Below, piece by piece: positions 52,232 through 60,197 of a stretch of DNA of 64,000 nt. The stretch is from an uncultured Flavobacteriaceae bacterium. GTDB taxonomy: Bacteria > Bacteroidota > Bacteroidia > Flavobacteriales > Flavobacteriaceae. The position numbers and the translations under genes were made by a program. Every line of letters begins with the position of its first letter. Position 1 is the first letter of the stretch. The notes under the pieces were generated by a model that worked only from the letters and a program-made list of their open reading frames with translations, had not been told where the DNA came from and did not search any database. Where the stretch lies: positions 620,001 through 684,000 of the forward strand of contig CANNAN010000001.1 in NCBI GenBank assembly GCA_947502635.1, in the 5' to 3' direction.

Positions 52232-55084
52232 ATGCCAAAAAATTCAAAACTTAAATCGATACTAATTATTGGCTCGGGTCCTATTGTTATTGGACAAGCA
52301 TGTGAGTTTGATTACTCGGGAACGCAAGCTTTGAGATCACTTAGAGAAGATGGAATTGAAACAATTCTTATTAATTCTAACCCAGCAACCATCATGACAG
52401 ATCCTTCTATGGCTGATCATGTTTATTTGCTTCCGCTGAATACAAAATCGATTATTAAAATTTTAAAAGAACATCCGCAAATTGATGCTGTATTACCTAC
52501 TATGGGCGGACAAACAGCTTTAAATTTATGTATAGAAGCTGACGAAAAAGGTATTTGGGATGATTTTAATGTTGATATTATTGGGGTTGATATTGCCGCT
52601 ATAAATATTACTGAAGATAGAGAACAGTTTAGAGAACTGATGCTTAAAATTGGTATTCCAATGGCACCTCAAGCAACGGCAACCTCTTATTTAAAAGGGA
52701 AAGAAATTGCTCAAGAATTTGGTTTTCCTTTAGTTATAAGAGCATCCTATACCTTAGGAGGTGCAGGAGCCTCTTTTGTACATAAAGAAGAAGATTTTGA
52801 TGAATTATTAACCCGCGGTTTGGAAATTTCTCCAATTCATGAGGTTATGATAGATAAAGCATTGATTGGCTGGAAAGAATATGAATTAGAGCTGCTTAGA
52901 GATGCTAATGATAATGTTGTTATTATATGTTCTATTGAGAATATGGATCCTATGGGGATACATACAGGTGATTCTATAACAGTAGCACCAGCAATGACAT
53001 TAAGTGATAGAACGTATCAAAGAATGCGTGATATGGCTATTCATATGATGCGAAGTATCGGTGATTTTGCAGGAGGCTGTAACGTTCAGTTTGCCGTTTC
53101 TCCAGATGAAAACGAAGATATTATTGCGATTGAAATTAACCCACGTGTTTCACGTTCTTCTGCATTAGCAAGTAAAGCAACAGGATATCCTATTGCAAAA
53201 GTAGCAGCTAAACTGGCAATTGGGTATCATTTAGATGAATTACAAAATCAGATTACAAAATCTACTTCAGCTTTATTTGAGCCTACTTTAGATTATGTGA
53301 TTGTAAAAATACCACGCTGGAATTTCGATAAGTTTGAAGGTTCAGATAGGACTTTAGGACTTCAAATGAAATCTGTAGGTGAAGTGATGGGAATTGGGCG
53401 TTCGTTCCAAGAAGCACTTCATAAAGCAACCCAATCGTTAGAAATTAAACGTAATGGACTAGGTGCAGACGGTAAAGAAAATAAAAATTACGATCAAATT
53501 ATAGAGAAGCTTACTTATGCATCTTGGGATCGTGTTTTTATTATTTATGATGCCATTCAAATGGGGATTCCATTAAGTAGAATTCATGAGATCACAAAAA
53601 TAGATATGTGGTTCTTGAAACAATATGAAGAACTACATTTTCTTAAAAATGAAATTGCGACCTTCACTATTGATACTATAGAAAAAGATTTATTGTTAGA
53701 AGCTAAGCAAAAAGGTTATGGCGACAGACAGATAGCACACATGTTGGGTTGTTTAGAAAGTCAGGTTTATAACAAACGAGAAGCATTAGGTGTTAATCGT
53801 GTTTACAAATTAGTGGATACTTGTGCTGCAGAATTTAAAGCCAAAACACCATATTATTATTCCACGTTCGAAAGTGATATGGAAACCGCAGACGGTAATA
53901 GGTATGCAGATAATGAAAGTGTCGTTTCAGACAAAAAGAAAATTATTGTTTTAGGATCTGGACCCAATAGAATAGGACAGGGGATTGAGTTCGATTATTG
54001 TTGTGTGCACGGTGTATTAGCTGCGTCTGAATCTGGTTACGAAACCATCATGATTAACTGTAATCCTGAAACTGTTTCAACAGATTTTGATACTGCCGAT
54101 AAATTATATTTTGAGCCTGTTTTTTGGGAGCATATTTATGATATTATTAAGCATGAGAAACCTGAAGGTGTTATTGTGCAACTAGGAGGTCAAACAGCTT
54201 TAAAATTAGCTGAAAAACTATCTCGATATGGTGTTAAAATCTTAGGGACAAGTTTTGAATCACTTGATTTAGCGGAAGATAGAGGTTTGTTCTCAAATCT
54301 TTTAAAAGAGAATAACATTCCTTACCCACAGTTTGATATTGCTACAACAGCAGACGAGGCATCAGCTATTGCAGATGTATTAGATTTTCCAATTTTAGTA
54401 CGTCCTTCATATGTCCTTGGAGGTCAGGGGATGAAGATTGTTATCAATAAAGAAGAATTAGAAAAACATGTAGTTGATTTATTAAGCAGAATGCCTGGAA
54501 ATCAGTTGCTTTTAGATCATTATTTAGATGGTGCTATTGAGGCTGAAGCCGATGCGATTTGTGATGGAGAGAATGTCTATATTATAGGTATCATGGAGCA
54601 TATAGAACCATGTGGTATTCATTCGGGAGATAGTAACTCTTTGTTACCACCGTTTAACCTTGGAGATTTGGTAATGCAACAAATAGTAGACCATACCAAG
54701 AAAATTGCTTTGGCATTAAATACGGTTGGTTTAATTAACATTCAATTTGCTATTAAAGATGATACAGTTTACATCATCGAAGCAAATCCAAGAGCTTCCA
54801 GAACAGTACCTTTTATAGCGAAAGCTTATGGAGAGCCTTATGTTAATTATGCGACTAAAGTGATGCTTGGTGAAAAGAAGATAAAAGATTTTAATTTTAA
54901 ACCACAACTAGAAGGATATGCTATTAAGCAACCTGTATTCTCTTTTAATAAGTTCCCTAATGTGAATAAGAAATTGGGACCAGAAATGAAAAGTACAGGG
55001 GAAAGTATATTATTCATTGATAGTTTGAAGGATGATGAATTTTACGATTTGTACTCTAGACGAAAAATGTACTTGAGTAAATAA
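52232..55084 (+). CDS. carB: Carbamoyl-phosphate synthase large subunit, short form
   Basis: Makes carbamoyl phosphate for pyrimidines and arginine. 950 residues, against 1073-1080 in E. coli. Both ATP-grasp halves are present: IIGSGPIVIGQACEFDYSGTQ, RASYTLGGAGA and VAPAMTLSD in the first, LGSGPNRIGQGIEFDYC and VRPSYVLGGQG in the second. The oligomerisation domain in between is intact. The chain ends at SRRKMYLSK, so the C-terminal allosteric (MGS-like) domain is missing. I recall this as usual for flavobacterial CarB. A hairpin terminator follows at 55104. Confidence 0.96.
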   Translation: MPKNSKLKSILIIGSGPIVIGQACEFDYSGTQALRSLREDGIETILINSNPATIMTDPSMADHVYLLPLNTKSIIKILKEHPQIDAVLPTMGGQTALNLCIEADEKGIWDDFNVDIIGVDIAAINITEDREQFRELMLKIGIPMAPQATATSYLKGKEIAQEFGFPLVIRASYTLGGAGASFVHKEEDFDELLTRGLEISPIHEVMIDKALIGWKEYELELLRDANDNVVIICSIENMDPMGIHTGDSITVAPAMTLSDRTYQRMRDMAIHMMRSIGDFAGGCNVQFAVSPDENEDIIAIEINPRVSRSSALASKATGYPIAKVAAKLAIGYHLDELQNQITKSTSALFEPTLDYVIVKIPRWNFDKFEGSDRTLGLQMKSVGEVMGIGRSFQEALHKATQSLEIKRNGLGADGKENKNYDQIIEKLTYASWDRVFIIYDAIQMGIPLSRIHEITKIDMWFLKQYEELHFLKNEIATFTIDTIEKDLLLEAKQKGYGDRQIAHMLGCLESQVYNKREALGVNRVYKLVDTCAAEFKAKTPYYYSTFESDMETADGNRYADNESVVSDKKKIIVLGSGPNRIGQGIEFDYCCVHGVLAASESGYETIMINCNPETVSTDFDTADKLYFEPVFWEHIYDIIKHEKPEGVIVQLGGQTALKLAEKLSRYGVKILGTSFESLDLAEDRGLFSNLLKENNIPYPQFDIATTADEASAIADVLDFPILVRPSYVLGGQGMKIVINKEELEKHVVDLLSRMPGNQLLLDHYLDGAIEAEADAICDGENVYIIGIMEHIEPCGIHSGDSNSLLPPFNLGDLVMQQIVDHTKKIALALNTVGLINIQFAIKDDTVYIIEANPRASRTVPFIAKAYGEPYVNYATKVMLGEKKIKDFNFKPQLEGYAIKQPVFSFNKFPNVNKKLGPEMKSTGESILFIDSLKDDEFYDLYSRRKMYLSK

Positions 55085-55103
55085 TTCATTCTAAATATTT
55101 AAT

Positions 55104-55132
55104 AAAAAATGCCGCTTTATGCGGCATTTTTT
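55104..55132 (+). terminator. Terminator of carB
   Basis: ATGCCGC pairs with GCGGCAT around TTTAT, with A run before and T run after. The same hairpin core occurs at 57491 after the M43 protease. Confidence 0.85.
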
Positions 55133-55195
55133 ATTAAGGCTTTTAACTTAAATTTTTTGCGAATTTTTATTATTTTTTGGAGGGTTTTTGTGTGC

Positions 55196-55225
55196 GTAAA
55201 CGTTATACTTTTGTATAACGTTTAC
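55196..55225. promoter_or_regulatory. 13-bp perfect inverted repeat at the M43 protease promoter
   Basis: GTAAACGTTATAC and GTATAACGTTTAC are separated by TTTT. A TACTTTTG (-7 type) box at 55206-55213 lies at its centre. This is what an operator overlapping a promoter would look like; it could also form an mRNA hairpin. It is 25 bp upstream of the ATG. Confidence 0.55.
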
Positions 55226-55250
55226 TATAAATTTTAACCCTCAAAATCTT

Positions 55251-57461
55251 ATGAAAATCTGTCATTATTTTTTATCAATAATTTTCATTTTTACTTTTTT
55301 TAGTTTTACAGTAAGTGCACAGGTAATGAAGCCTGTAAGTTCTTCTAATGATTCAGAAAAGGAAGTTTCGAAAACAAAAAAATATTCAGTTAATTCTGAT
55401 TTTTGTGGAACGGATTATTTTCATAATCAAAAAATGAAAAATGATGCACAGTATAAAGTGCGCCATAAGCAATCCATTCAATCTGCTAAAAATGTTAGTG
55501 TACAAAGGAGAACATCACCTAACGGTATAAGGCAAGTGCCAGTAGTTGTTCATGTTATGCATAAAGGAGAGATACTAGGTACAGGGACTAATATTTCTGA
55601 TGAAGATGTAAGAAGAGGGATAAAAAGTTTAAATAATTATTGGAGAAAAATTTCAGGTTCAAAAGGAGATGGAAGCGGTGTGGATATGAAAATTGAATTT
55701 GCTTTAGCAGTTCAAGATCCAAGAGGAAACTGTACTAATGGTATTGACCGTGTAGACATGAGTGGTGTTCCAGCTTATGTAAGTAATGGTGTTAATAGAA
55801 GAGAGTCTGGAGGTATACCAGATCATACCCCAGGTGGAGGCATAAACTCACTCAAAGAATATAGTATTTGGGATCCTACAAAGTATTATAATGTTTGGAT
55901 AGTTGATGAAATAGATAATAAAAATTGCTATACTGAAGGTAAATTTGTGGCGGGATACGCTTTTTATCCATCTCAACATGGACAACCTTATGATGGTTCT
56001 GTTGTATTAATTTGCTCTTATTTAAATGAATCAAATCATGTATGGGCACATGAAATGGGGCATGCATTTAATTTAAGGCATACTTTTAATGGGGATGACC
56101 CAGATAATAATGTATGTGGGGATGATGGTATCGCAGACACACCAAAGCATATCAGAACATCATCAATAACGCCTTCTATTTATAGAGATTGTGATAATAA
56201 TGACGCTAATATGTGTGATCCTACATTTAATCAAATAATAAATCCTGATACAAACTTTAGGAGGAGTTCAGGGACACACCAGGATCATATGCATAATTAT
56301 ATGGATTATACAGGATGTGCTACAGAGTTTACTGGTGGACAAAGAGAAGTGGTAATCGATGCATTAGCAGGACCGAGGGCTTCCTTTCTTACGAGTCCTG
56401 CTTTGACTCCACCTACAATAGCTACAGTTGACTTTATATCTGAAGGATCTAGCGTGTGTTTAGGCAGCACATTAATGTTTACAGACATATCTAGTTGCAC
56501 CCCAAATTCTTTTACAAATGAAGCGTACGATGATATAACATTTCTCTGGACTTTTGATAATGGTGTTGATACTCCTTATACTTCTACAGATCAAAATCCA
56601 ACAATTGCTTTTAATAATTTAGGAACATACGATGTAACGCTTTCAGTAACGAATGATTTGGGTGCAAGAAGTTTGACTAAAACCGATAATATTGTTGTTA
56701 ACTCAGGTATTATAGGAACATGTACTGTTTCCAGTACCAATGAAGGTCGCTTTGGTATTGGAGTAACTAATATTTCATTTAACACTTTAAACAATAAAAC
56801 GGAGCCTGCTATACCTGTTGGTGCTTTACAGGATTATAGCTGTTCTAAAAATACGATGGTTAGTATTGGAAGTTCTTACAATTTAAATGTAAGTTATAAA
56901 TCCAGAAGAAAAGATAAAGGACAGTATTTAGAAGTATGGATTGATTGGGATAACAGCGGAAGTTTTGAGGCCTCTAATGTAAATGGAGTTAGCGAGCTCG
57001 TTTTAACCGATAGTGTTTCAGGAGATTCACCAGGACTTCATGATGCAACAACAAGTGTAACACCTCCTGTAACAGCAACATTAAATACTTTATTGAGAAT
57101 GCGAGTGATTTCGAATTATGGGGAAGCCCCTAATGAATGTGGAGAAGGAGAGGCACAACGGGCTGATGATTATGGTGTTTATGTTAGGCAAGATGATCCT
57201 TTAAGTATTAATGACTTATCCAAATCTGATTACAGATTTAAAATTATACCTAACCCAGTACAGGATTATTTAAATGTTTCTTTGAAAAATGATGATATAA
57301 TAAGAGGTTATGGGATTTATGATATTAGTGGTAAGAGAGTATTATCTAATTTAAAAGTAACTAAAAGTAACATTGAAGTTTCAGAACTTTCAAATGGTTT
57401 TTATTTCCTGAAAATATGGACTGATACTAAGGAAATGACAGAAAAATTCATTAAAAAGTAA
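55251..57461 (+). CDS. Secreted M43 (pappalysin-type) metalloprotease, T9SS cargo
   Basis: 736 residues. Signal peptide to about 24. M43 catalytic domain about 95-385 with the zinc motif HEMGH at 267-271 plus the third His277 (HEMGHAFNLRH) and the downstream MDYTGCA Met-turn. PKD domain about 390-485 (LWTFDNGVDTPYTS, GTYDVTLSVTND). GEVED-type domain about 530-645 (YLEVWIDWDNSGSFEASN, LRMRVISNYGEAPNECGEGE). The C-terminal 75 residues are the T9SS sorting domain (IIPNPVQDYLNVSL, IYDISGKRVL, SNGFYFLKIW). Extracellular endopeptidase. Its promoter overlaps a perfect palindrome. Confidence 0.94.
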   Translation: MKICHYFLSIIFIFTFFSFTVSAQVMKPVSSSNDSEKEVSKTKKYSVNSDFCGTDYFHNQKMKNDAQYKVRHKQSIQSAKNVSVQRRTSPNGIRQVPVVVHVMHKGEILGTGTNISDEDVRRGIKSLNNYWRKISGSKGDGSGVDMKIEFALAVQDPRGNCTNGIDRVDMSGVPAYVSNGVNRRESGGIPDHTPGGGINSLKEYSIWDPTKYYNVWIVDEIDNKNCYTEGKFVAGYAFYPSQHGQPYDGSVVLICSYLNESNHVWAHEMGHAFNLRHTFNGDDPDNNVCGDDGIADTPKHIRTSSITPSIYRDCDNNDANMCDPTFNQIINPDTNFRRSSGTHQDHMHNYMDYTGCATEFTGGQREVVIDALAGPRASFLTSPALTPPTIATVDFISEGSSVCLGSTLMFTDISSCTPNSFTNEAYDDITFLWTFDNGVDTPYTSTDQNPTIAFNNLGTYDVTLSVTNDLGARSLTKTDNIVVNSGIIGTCTVSSTNEGRFGIGVTNISFNTLNNKTEPAIPVGALQDYSCSKNTMVSIGSSYNLNVSYKSRRKDKGQYLEVWIDWDNSGSFEASNVNGVSELVLTDSVSGDSPGLHDATTSVTPPVTATLNTLLRMRVISNYGEAPNECGEGEAQRADDYGVYVRQDDPLSINDLSKSDYRFKIIPNPVQDYLNVSLKNDDIIRGYGIYDISGKRVLSNLKVTKSNIEVSELSNGFYFLKIWTDTKEMTEKFIKK

Positions 57462-57490
57462 AAACTCAAAGTTTGCTGTGTTAATTGTGA

Positions 57491-57515
57491 AAAATGCCGC
57501 TTTAAGCGGCATTTT
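57491..57515 (+). terminator. Terminator of the M43 protease gene
   Basis: ATGCCGC pairs with GCGGCAT around TTTAA, followed by T residues. Same hairpin core as after carB (55104). Confidence 0.85.
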
Positions 57516-57542
57516 ATTATTATAATAGAGTTACTTTTCTAA

Positions 57543-57653
57543 AAGATTGAAGAATTGACCTTGTACACAATTCAACAACAAAAAGAAATTGTTGAGATAA
57601 AAGGTTTAGTGAAAAGTTTTTTAGAAAAAGATAAAAAAGAAATTAATAACTAA
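57543..57653 (+). pseudogene. C-terminal remnant of a paralogue of the coiled-coil protein
   Basis: Read in frame: KIEELTLYTIQQQKEIVEIKG, then LVKSFLEKDKKEINN and a stop. This matches the tail KIEELTLYIIEQNKINEKQN of the protein at 57769. A stop lies just upstream, so only about 36 codons remain. Confidence 0.7.
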
Positions 57654-57673
57654 TAACTAAAAATAAAACAAAA

Positions 57674-57706
57674 ACCTTACAAAAAGTAAGGTAAAACCTT
57701 ACTTTT
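57674..57706 (+). other. Three-arm alternative hairpin (attenuator-like)
   Basis: ACCTTAC at 57674, GTAAGGT at 57686 and ACCTTAC at 57696 followed by TTTT. The middle arm can pair with either neighbour; the second hairpin is terminator-like. Confidence 0.4.
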
Positions 57707-57738
57707 ATATCATTTATAAGTAGTAGTTTTATGAAGAA

Positions 57739-57746
57739 TAATTTTG
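57739..57746 (+). promoter_or_regulatory. Possible -7 box of the coiled-coil protein gene
   Basis: TAATTTTG matches TAnnTTTG, 22 bp upstream of the ATG at 57769. No TTG at the usual -33 distance. Confidence 0.4.
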
Positions 57747-57768
57747 TTAACTTTTAAAATATTAATTT

Positions 57769-58500
57769 ATGAAACTACAATTTTTTACTTTTTGCTTATT
57801 CATGCTAACAGTTTTTTGTTTAAATGCTCAACATAATTACGATAATCAAGGAGTAATATATTCTAAAGATTCAAATAAACTTTTAATAGGAGCTTCATCG
57901 GGATCTGAAGGTTTGGGGTCAGATTCGGGATTTTTACTACTTCATTCCAATACAAATTCTTATCTATCTGTAGTTGGAGGTGACTCAAAATTTTGGATTA
58001 GCTCTAATGAGCAACATGGAAATGGTATCAGCTATACAAATAACTTGCCTTTCACTTTTTATATGCGAGGAGTAGGTGAGCAAATGCGCATGAACATTAA
58101 TGGAGGAATTAGCATTGGAACAAATTTATCTCCAGTTGGTTATAAATTAGCTGTAGGAGGTAAAATAATAAGTGAAGAAGTTAAAGTCCAACTACAAAGC
58201 CAATGGGCAGATTATGTTTTTAAAGATGATTATGAATTACCATTATTAAAAGAATTAGAGTCTTATATTAATAAAAATGGACACTTACCAAATGTGCCTT
58301 CTGCTGAAGAAATAGCTAAAAATGGTTTAGAACTTGGAGAAATGGCAAAAATTCAACAAGAAAAAATAGAAGAATTGACTTTGTATATTATTGAGCAAAA
58401 TAAAATTAATGAAAAACAAAACTTAGAATTGAAAAAACAATCTAAAGAAATAGACGAATTAAAAGCTTTGGTGAAAATTTTAATAAAAAAAAATAAATAA
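57769..58500 (+). CDS. Exported coiled-coil surface protein of the flavobacterial tail-fibre-like class
   Basis: 243 residues with a signal peptide (FFTFCLFMLTVFCLNAQ). The first half is beta-rich (GVIYSKDSNKLLIGASS, FLLLHSNTNSYLSV). The conserved region YKLAVGGKIISEEVKVQLQSQWADYVF and PNVPSAEEIAKNGLELGEMAKIQQEKIEELTLYI is a widespread Bacteroidetes C-terminal signature, often mislabelled tail fibre. The end is a coiled coil with heptads (ELKKQSKEIDELKALVKIL). No sorting domain and no phage genes nearby. A remnant of a paralogue lies upstream. Confidence 0.75.
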   Translation: MKLQFFTFCLFMLTVFCLNAQHNYDNQGVIYSKDSNKLLIGASSGSEGLGSDSGFLLLHSNTNSYLSVVGGDSKFWISSNEQHGNGISYTNNLPFTFYMRGVGEQMRMNINGGISIGTNLSPVGYKLAVGGKIISEEVKVQLQSQWADYVFKDDYELPLLKELESYINKNGHLPNVPSAEEIAKNGLELGEMAKIQQEKIEELTLYIIEQNKINEKQNLELKKQSKEIDELKALVKILIKKNK

Positions 58501-58645
58501 CCTATTAATGTTCAGTAATTTAGGCTTATTAAGAGGAGGAGAGACACTTAAATAAAGTGGGATTCTTCTCTTTTTTGTTGAAATATTTCTTTTGTATCAT
58601 CTAATTAATTTGCTTTCTAATCAAAGCAGAATAGAACACATAATA

Positions 58646-58996
58646 TTAGTTTTCTAAAAGACCATCATCTTTCCATTTTTGAATAATATCTCTATTGCCT
58701 ATAGGCATTTGTCCAGTAGGGGGCATAGGACTGGAAGCACTATTAATTCGGGTTAATATGATATCTACTTTATCTTTGACCTGAGTATAAGTTGTTAAAG
58801 AAAATGGTGCACCATTGGCAGTTGGATTACCATGACATTGTAAACAATTACCCCCAATAATATTTTTTACATTGGCATCATAAGTAATGCCATTGGAATT
58901 AGGGTCTGGTTGAGAGACTGTATCATCACTTCCATTTGAACAATTGAGAAGTAGTAAAGTAGTAGTAAATAAATAAATTAAATTTTTAAAATTCAT
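58646..58996 (-). CDS. Cytochrome-c-like lipoprotein
   Basis: 116 residues with a lipoprotein signal (TLLLLNCSNGSDD, Cys about 19). One haem motif NCLQCHGNP (CxxCH, about 54-58). A Met-rich stretch SPMPPTGQMPIG about 35-45 residues later can give the distal Met ligand. It resembles the small c-type domain proteins of Bacteroidetes. Alone on the minus strand; a TATATTTG -7 box is on the minus strand at 59045-59052. Confidence 0.85.
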   Translation of the reverse strand: MNFKNLIYLFTTTLLLLNCSNGSDDTVSQPDPNSNGITYDANVKNIIGGNCLQCHGNPTANGAPFSLTTYTQVKDKVDIILTRINSASSPMPPTGQMPIGNRDIIQKWKDDGLLEN

Positions 58997-59044
58997 AGCA
59001 TTTTAGGGTTTAAAAAAAAGAGAGAATATAACTTATATTAAAAA

Positions 59045-59052
59045 CAAATATA
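59045..59052 (-). promoter_or_regulatory. Possible -7 box of the cytochrome-c-like gene
   Basis: TATATTTG on the minus strand, 48 bases upstream of the ATG. No clear -33 box. Confidence 0.45.
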
Positions 59053-59206
59053 CAATTTACAATAATGGAGTAATCTAAAGGTGTGATTTTGCATCCCTTT
59101 TTTTATCATACTTATACATGAATGATACTGTTTTATGAATAGTAGTTTTTAATTGAATCTTATATACTTAACATTATTCTTTATATTTGTTTTCTTAAAA
59201 TTCAAA

Positions 59207-60196
59207 ATGAAATTTCTATCTGGTTTTCTTAAAAGAATTGCCAAAATTTGTATAATAGCATGTATTGTTTTTCTATTTTTTGAATGTGCTTACCAATTTT
59301 CTGTAATAGATTTTTATAAAGCTGAGCTCATCTATTTAAACAATACTAATGACCTGAACTCTGATAAAATTGATTTCCTTGTTTTTGGAGATTCTTTTTC
59401 AGCAGATAAAAATAATTATATTAATATTCTAAAAAAGGAAAAAACTGATTTTTCTTTTATAAATGCTAGTATTCCAGGGACGGGAATAAAACAAGTAAAT
59501 ACTTTTGTTGAAAAAAAAATAAAAAGGCACAACCCTAAAAACATCATTTATCAGGTATATACTGGAAATGATCTTTTAGATATAAAACATCTTTCAAATT
59601 GGAAAAAAACATCTATCTTGAGAAATCTTTATTGGAAGGCCACAGATTATTTTGAATCAGGAATTTATTTAAATCAAAAATTAAAGGGACTTAAAAAATA
59701 CGATACACTAAAAACTAGGGCTTTGAGTAATTTTTTTTCTATTGAACTATATAATGCTCGTCAAAAGTTATTATTCAATATAGATCCTAATTATTTAGAA
59801 AGAACTATTTTTCTTGAAAGTGATTTCAAAGAAAGGTATGATATATGGAAGAGAGAACTTTTAAAATTTCTAAATTCAATTCCCAAAACAATTCCTGTTT
59901 TTATTGTATTTGTGCCGCATTGTTCGCAAGTGAATGATTTTTATTTAAATAATATGGAACAATTGGGAGCAAAATTTAATAATCGAATCTCATTTCAAAA
60001 AGTAACTTATCCTTTTTTCGATTCTAGTTCTAAAGATTTTAAAAACTTCGAGAATGTTGTGTTTTTAAACTCACTTCCTTTTTTAAGAAAACAAGATAGT
60101 ATTAGTAATAGATTGTATTACGAAAACGACCCGCATTTAAACCAGAAAGGACAAAAAGAATTGGCTAATTATTTAAGAACTAAAATATTTAATTAA
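59207..60196 (+). CDS. SGNH-hydrolase-like protein of the carbamoyltransferase cluster
   Basis: 329 residues from ATG 59207; a TTG at 59153 would add 18 hydrophobic residues. An N-terminal membrane anchor (IAKICIIACIVFLFFECAY) is followed by an SGNH-like fold: block I FLVFGDSFSADKNN, then NASIPGTGIKQ and the distal YENDPHLNQKGQ, with DxxH as the catalytic pair. Such proteins (AlgX/DltD-like) add or remove acyl groups on envelope glycans. The carbamoyltransferase start follows one base after its stop codon, so they are coupled. Confidence 0.78.
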   Translation: MKFLSGFLKRIAKICIIACIVFLFFECAYQFSVIDFYKAELIYLNNTNDLNSDKIDFLVFGDSFSADKNNYINILKKEKTDFSFINASIPGTGIKQVNTFVEKKIKRHNPKNIIYQVYTGNDLLDIKHLSNWKKTSILRNLYWKATDYFESGIYLNQKLKGLKKYDTLKTRALSNFFSIELYNARQKLLFNIDPNYLERTIFLESDFKERYDIWKRELLKFLNSIPKTIPVFIVFVPHCSQVNDFYLNNMEQLGAKFNNRISFQKVTYPFFDSSSKDFKNFENVVFLNSLPFLRKQDSISNRLYYENDPHLNQKGQKELANYLRTKIFN

Positions 60197-60197
60197 C

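Larger units (their letters stand above)
57462..57768. other. Intergenic region with terminator, gene remnant and alternative hairpins
   Basis: 307 bp between the protease and the coiled-coil protein. It holds the terminator at 57491, a C-terminal paralogue remnant at 57543-57653, three complementary 7-base arms at 57674-57706, and a TAATTTTG box at 57739-57746. Confidence 0.6.

Noticed and set aside
57769-58500. Phage tail fibre call for the coiled-coil protein
   Set aside because: It has a signal peptide and no phage genes are near; the C-terminal signature is common on exported Bacteroidetes proteins.
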